Below, piece after piece: positions 59,459 to 64,000 of a stretch of 64,000 nucleotides of DNA; within the stretch, counting starts at the first letter, position 1, and every line of letters starts with the position of its first letter. A model generated the notes under the pieces. That model did not search any database and was not told the origin of the DNA. It saw only the letters and a program-made list of their open reading frames with translations. The stretch spans positions 124,001-188,000 of the forward strand of contig JAQGDG010000150.1 in the NCBI GenBank assembly GCA_029844215.1, written 5' to 3'. The translations under genes were made by a program, and so were the position numbers. The DNA is from Przewalskia tangutica (Eukaryota > Streptophyta > Magnoliopsida > Solanales > Solanaceae).

Positions 59459-62400
59459 TGTTATACCCCGTATTTCCAGGGTATGTACGTGAGGACGTAC
59501 GTAGAAATTTGAGCCTTAAAGTTAGGCAAGGTTCGAAATTGTACATAACTACCAAAAGTGGTTTTTCGGCCGAAGCGTTTCCACTTTCGTAGGAAAATTA
59601 GGCTATGTCGATAATAATTTTTGCGGATTTTTAGAGAGGCGTAACATTTTGGACCAGCGGGAGGGTGACATGTGTCACCTCGCATTAAACATTGTGAATG
59701 ACAAAGAGGGCGATTTGGGGCTTGTGGTTAGGTAGGATATTTTGTGTAGTTGGTGTGGTAGATGGATAAGGTGCATGGCTAAATCTTGACCTTACACTTG
59801 CTATACACTTGGAAGAATCTTAGCCTTGGTTGGCCATGGCTTGACCTATAAATACCACGCTTTGTTGATGAAATTCTTCGTCAAATATTTTCTAAGTGTT
59901 AAAAATCCCTCACTCTCCACTTGTGAAGTTTTAGTCCACCACACTTGAGTGAGCTTGGCGAGAGCCACCCTCCGCTGTAGTGCCATGGCCAGTAGGGTAC
60001 ACCCACTGCCTTGTTGTCTCGTATAAATACCCCCTTTTGTGGTATTGAAATACTCTCCAGTATTGTTATAATGCCCAAATACCTTGTAGTATTCCCAAAG
60101 TTACACTTATACAAAAGCCGGAAAATACTATTATACTTCCTCGATCCAAAAAGCGAAACCTAAGTAAATCTTCACAGTAGTTGAAGTTATTAGTAGAAGT
60201 TGGTTAGAACTTCTAAGGGTTGTTTGGAGGCGGAGTTGGAGCGCGGAGTAGGAGCTAAGCGTTGCTCGGGATCGGCATATAACTTGGATAATTTTGGGCT
60301 TATCGAGGTAAACACTCGTGACCTTACATTTGTAATTGGAAATTACATGTTGTAGGAGTATATAGTTAAGTATACTATATATAGAACTGAACATAGTTGT
60401 GCGGCAATGTCTTTTGACTTAAGCACGAATAATACTTACGGCGATGTCTTGCGACTTAAGCTGAATTTTAGAAGTGAAGCTGTAATTACATGGGGTGTAT
60501 TACGATGGACTTGTGTAGTATTATTCTTGTGGTAGGATTGTACGTCAGGTTAGGCGTGCAAACCCCGGTTGGCTTAGTAGCGGCCTCGATAAAGGAGGAG
60601 ATTTCTGTTGTTGCGGGGAGAGTCTTTGCCGAATTTTCTGTAAGATATTATACATTGAGATCTAAGATGTTAATAGGCGCCTTTTGGCCTCATTAGGTTG
60701 AAATACTACGTATGGTGTGAGTGCCTTGGCTTAAGGTGTAGCCGACGGTTTGAGGTACTTGGAGCGCTTTGCTATTAGTCGGTAATCGTCGCGAGGTATG
60801 TGAACCTCTTCTTATCTGTTCTAGCATGATATGTGTATAACTATGTAGTACGGTAGACATACATGTGTTAAATGTATTTGATTGTTTTTAAACATAAAGT
60901 GTTATAATGGCTTTATGGGAAGTTGGTTATAACAGCTCTATGTATGTGAGAAATGCTTTGTGGTTTTTTTTAAAAGATAACTGATTTGACTTATAACCGA
61001 CTTGATGTGTGATAATAAAGAACCTTGAAGTATTCTAAAAAATTAAGAAACCTTTTTGAAAGAAGTGTATACTTGGTTTGAAAACATAAGAATTATACCA
61101 GCTCTATGAGAAGTTAGGTGTAACGTCTTAAGAGAGATAAAAAGAATGGTTTAATGGTTTAGAAGTTAAGAGACTTATTCTTAAAAGATAAGAGACTTGA
61201 CTTAATATGGATGTTTGTGTGAAACCTCATTCGTGAGTAATGAGTACTTGGTTTTTGAAAGGAATAATGTTTCTTGATTGAAATCGAATGTGTATCGACA
61301 AACCAACTGCGGCGTTAATAAAGGAAAATGTATTGAATAATTAAGTATTATTAAAACCGGTAGAAACCTCCATCTGCATAGAAGCTAAGATGAGACAAAA
61401 TGATATTACATTTTCTAGATCATGGTACTTAATAAGATTGATTATGAACAAAAATAACGTATTACTTTATGGCATATGTTACTCAATTGTTTTAAAAGAG
61501 ATTAAGACATTAGACTATGAAACTTTTCAAAAAGAGACTTGTGTAATTGAAATTAGGCAAGCTGGAACTTTAGGAAAAGAAAGGCATTGTGTTGTCTTAA
61601 GATGTTTTAAAACATAAGGTGTTATAATGACTTTATTGGAAGTTGGTTATAACGACCTTATGAAAACAAAAGAAAGGTTTTATCATTGGTTTTAATGTGG
61701 TAACTTGACTTTAAAGAGAAGTGTTTTGGTCAAAAGAAAGCATGGTGTTGCCTTAATCTGGTTTTAAAAAGAAAAGTATGGAAGTTGTTTTGGTTTACTT
61801 AAAGATATAAGTCACTCTATTTTTATACTACGGGTATCGGGTGACTTTTATAAAGGAATAGATCTCTTTAAAAGGAATTTAACGTCGTAGTACTTTAGGA
61901 GTTAAAAAAGCCGGACTTGGGCATAAAATGAAAGTACTTGAGTTGTGTATAAACTTGCCTCGCTTGTTATTGTGAAACTTGCCTATGCTTGTTGTTGTGA
62001 AACTTGCCTATGCTTGTTGTGATAGCCTTTGTTGTGCAAGAATTGTGTTTCTATACTCTGGCGTCTCGATGGAGGTCGGTTGACTTGTTGAGAACTTACT
62101 TGGGCGTGGCCGGAAGTGGCGGATAAATTCCGCAGATGCGTTCTGTTGATAGTGTTACTTTTGTTGTCGCTTTGGACATCTTGACCACGATCGTGGCGCG
62201 CGGGTATGCTTCGCTGATTCTGCGCTTGTTGTCTTATTGTTTCCCTTTGGACATCTTGTGCGATCGTGGCGCTGCGGGTATCTTCCATTTGGAATGTTGT
62301 CTTATTTGTTCCCTTTGGACATGCGACACGATCGTAGCGCGCGGGTATGCTCCATTTGGATTCTTTGTCTTGTTGTTATCATATCATAGGCGGCGATGAG

Positions 62401-62967
62401 AAGGTACTCATGGGCGGGATTGATGTTGTGGGCGTGAGACCACGAATTGATATAAGCTATTACGTGTGTGTCTTGTAGTTTGGTTATCATACACATCTCC
62501 TGCTTTTATAGACTATTATGATTTCATTTCTGATATTTCTGATTTCACATACTTAGTACTGTTATCTTGACCTCGCTTGAAGTGCGTTCATCTGCATGGT
62601 AGAAATCGTGGTGTCGATCCGCGTTTAGGATCTCATTTCAGCGTTTTGGGAAGCTCGTTTCGTCGGAGGCTTATCTTTGGTATGTTACCACAGTGCGTAA
62701 GTTCTTGTAAGTTGGGGTATGGCGGGAACTGTCCGTCATAGTTGTTGTATAAATCTTAAGTGCATGCTTTGTTGTGGGCGAGTGTAAGGATTATGCTTGT
62801 TCAAATGTTTATATATATATATGTTGGAAAACAACCGTTTTGGTTGGCCTATTTGCTATTTATCATGTCTCTTGTTTCATATTTATGCTTTATGTTCGTG
62901 ATTTTCTACGATGTTGTATCACTAGGGTGCGGGGTAAGGCACGATCCAGGCCGGGTTGGTCGTGACA
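59459..62967 (+). mobile_element. 5' LTR of element G
   Basis: Starts TGTTATACCCCG and ends GTGACA, 3509 bp. It has a palindrome (59661-59681), TATA box (59847-59854), the 'gacttaagctgaat' pair (about 60405-60465), GTTATAAC motifs (about 60900-60935 and 61620-61660), a minisatellite and a GC-rich inverted repeat (62717-62740). The element continues past the window. Confidence 0.88.
62150..62350. repeat. Minisatellite in LTR G
   Basis: Three units of about 75 bp with 'tttggacatcttg', 'acgatcgtggcgcg' and 'cgggtatgct' blocks. Confidence 0.7.
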
Positions 62968-62971
62968 AAAG

Positions 62972-62982
62972 TGGTATCGAGC
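62972..62982 (+). other. Primer-binding site of element G
   Basis: TGGTATCGAGC, 4 bp after the LTR end; same shortened form as in A and B. Confidence 0.8.
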
Positions 62983-63166
62983 GATTAATCCTCGGAAAGT
63001 GTCTGAGCAGTGTCTAGTAAGTCTTGATTATCGATGTGTTGTGCACCGCGTCTATGTCGAGGCTATAGGACATTTAGGATTAGTTTCCATTCTTCTCATT
63101 ACGAGATCGTGCCTTAGAGTGTGTGATAAGTTGGACCCTCCCAGCGTATTCCTTTCCTTTACGATT

Positions 63167-64000
63167 ATGCATCCGTAAAACCTTGAGCCCAGGGCAAAGC
63201 GATCGAGAGCGCTAGTGGGATCTGAGAGAATGCAGCGCGAGCGATCGATACACGAATTGTGCTTGACGGCGAGTCTTGCGACACCTGGCCTGTGAGTTTA
63301 AGCGCAGTGATGCTGCGAGACTCTGATACGAGCCTCGATCCGCGGCTGGAAGCGGATGAGATAAGTACTGAGAGATGGCCCGATTCTTGGCGAGTCGTGG
63401 CGAATATGAGATAAGTGAATCTGGCGTGATTCGGCCAATAGCACCGTAGTTCACCCGGCGAGCGATTTGAGACTACGAGATTTTTACGAGATGTAACCGC
63501 GAGTTTTATGGGTGAGGCACGAGGATGATCGCGAGGAGTTCATCCGGCGATTCTGACGGATCGTAAAGTGATCGAGCATCGGAGGCCGAGTCGGTGGTCT
63601 AGGTTCGCGTCAGTGCGTGATACCTTGTCGGTAGTTTGATTCATAGGAGCTGTCGGGAGAGAATGCCTTCCGGCTATTTGGGGCGAGTTCTCGAGGCATT
63701 TTGCACATTTCTTGCCTCGCGGATGAGAGGGCTCGGGTAAACAGTTTTTGGTGTTGCGGCGAGCAGGCGTGCGGTTGGAGTACAATGTGGAGTTCGACTC
63801 ATTGGCGATGCGTCCCAGCGTTAGTAGCTAGTATGGAGGATCGAGTGCCGATATATTCTGAGGCTCGATGATTACCTAGCGAAGAGTTGTTGGGTGTAGC
63901 TCTTGGTGGGCATGGACATTGCCGCATGCGAGCTTATGCACTTGGAGGTGAGAAGCGGAGAAATCGGCGGAATGACCAAGGTCGTGAAGAGGGCGAGCAG
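63167..64000 (+). pseudogene. gag: gag of element G, partial at window edge
   Basis: The ATG at 63167 is in the conserved place about 190 bp after the PBS. The frame is closed soon after by an in-frame TAA, as in the other copies. The sequence is collinear with B's gag and gives the uninterrupted form of the site where S2 inserted (about 63500-63540). The core 'gagtacaatgtggagttcg' near 63778 encodes the start of EYNVEFDSLA. The following 'gggcatggacattgcc' block is present. The zinc knuckle would lie beyond 64000. Breaks are small indels. Confidence 0.72.

Noticed and set aside
59120..59512. Plus-strand reading frame of 130 codons
   Set aside because: It crosses two element borders (C/E to I and I to G), so it cannot be an evolved gene.
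1..64000. Host genes, tRNA, rRNA or organelle insertions
   Set aside because: All stretches could be assigned to LTRs or retrotransposon internal regions. No long intact reading frame, cloverleaf or rRNA-like block was seen by eye; a computed search could still find short ones.

Overview
This window is plant nuclear heterochromatin made entirely of nested LTR retrotransposons. I found no host gene, tRNA, rRNA or other cellular feature. The elements are Ty3/gypsy-type. Evidence is the TG...CA LTR ends, primer-binding sites (PBS) resembling the complement of the initiator tRNA-Met 3' end (TGGTATCAGAGC), purine-rich tracts before 3' LTRs, and gag remnants with a short EYNVEFDSLAR-like core and CCHC zinc-knuckle traces. 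The gag style and leader resemble Tekay/Del-lineage elements I know from eudicots, especially Solanaceae and other asterids. The host family is a low-confidence inference.

Layout, outermost first. Element I (+) is the oldest host. It survives as an internal scrap (13979-14067) and pieces of one LTR (14068-16537 and 59210-59458). LTR H (-; 1-558 and 13411-13978) sits in I. Solo LTR S1 (-; 559-1782 and 11283-13410) sits in H. Complete element A (+; 1783-11282) sits in S1. A second, much larger insertion in I is a tandem recombinant called C/E (-; 16538-59209). It is built as LTR, internal, LTR, internal, LTR. It was later hit three times: by B (+; 19167-30684) in its left LTR, by D (-; 31761-40181) in its first internal region, and by F (+; 48413-56890) in its right LTR. 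B carries its own solo LTR, S2 (+; 23140-25476), inside gag. Element G (+; 59459 onward) interrupts the last piece of I and runs off the right edge.

Two related LTR families are present. Family 1 begins TGTTATACC (A, B, C/E, G, H, S1, S2). Family 2 begins TGTTACACC (D, F). In both, the LTRs (about 3.2-3.5 kb; S2 about 2.3 kb) are longer than the internal regions (about 2.0-2.6 kb). The internal regions hold a gag-like region and a non-coding tail. I see no protease, reverse transcriptase, RNase H, integrase or chromodomain. They look like non-autonomous gag-only elements (the plant TR-GAG type) that would need enzymes from a relative elsewhere.

The LTRs share one architecture: a U3 palindrome about 200 bp in, a TATAAATA box about 390 bp in, a minisatellite whose repeat unit differs between subfamilies, a GC-rich inverted repeat some 250 bp before the PBS, and a conserved LTR end. 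Copies that are otherwise nearly identical differ by clustered small indels and swaps, often at CAG, CTG, CAC or CAA. All gag frames are broken by these. This pattern suggests systematic base-calling error in heavily methylated plant repeats at least as much as true decay, so frameshifts should not be taken at face value.
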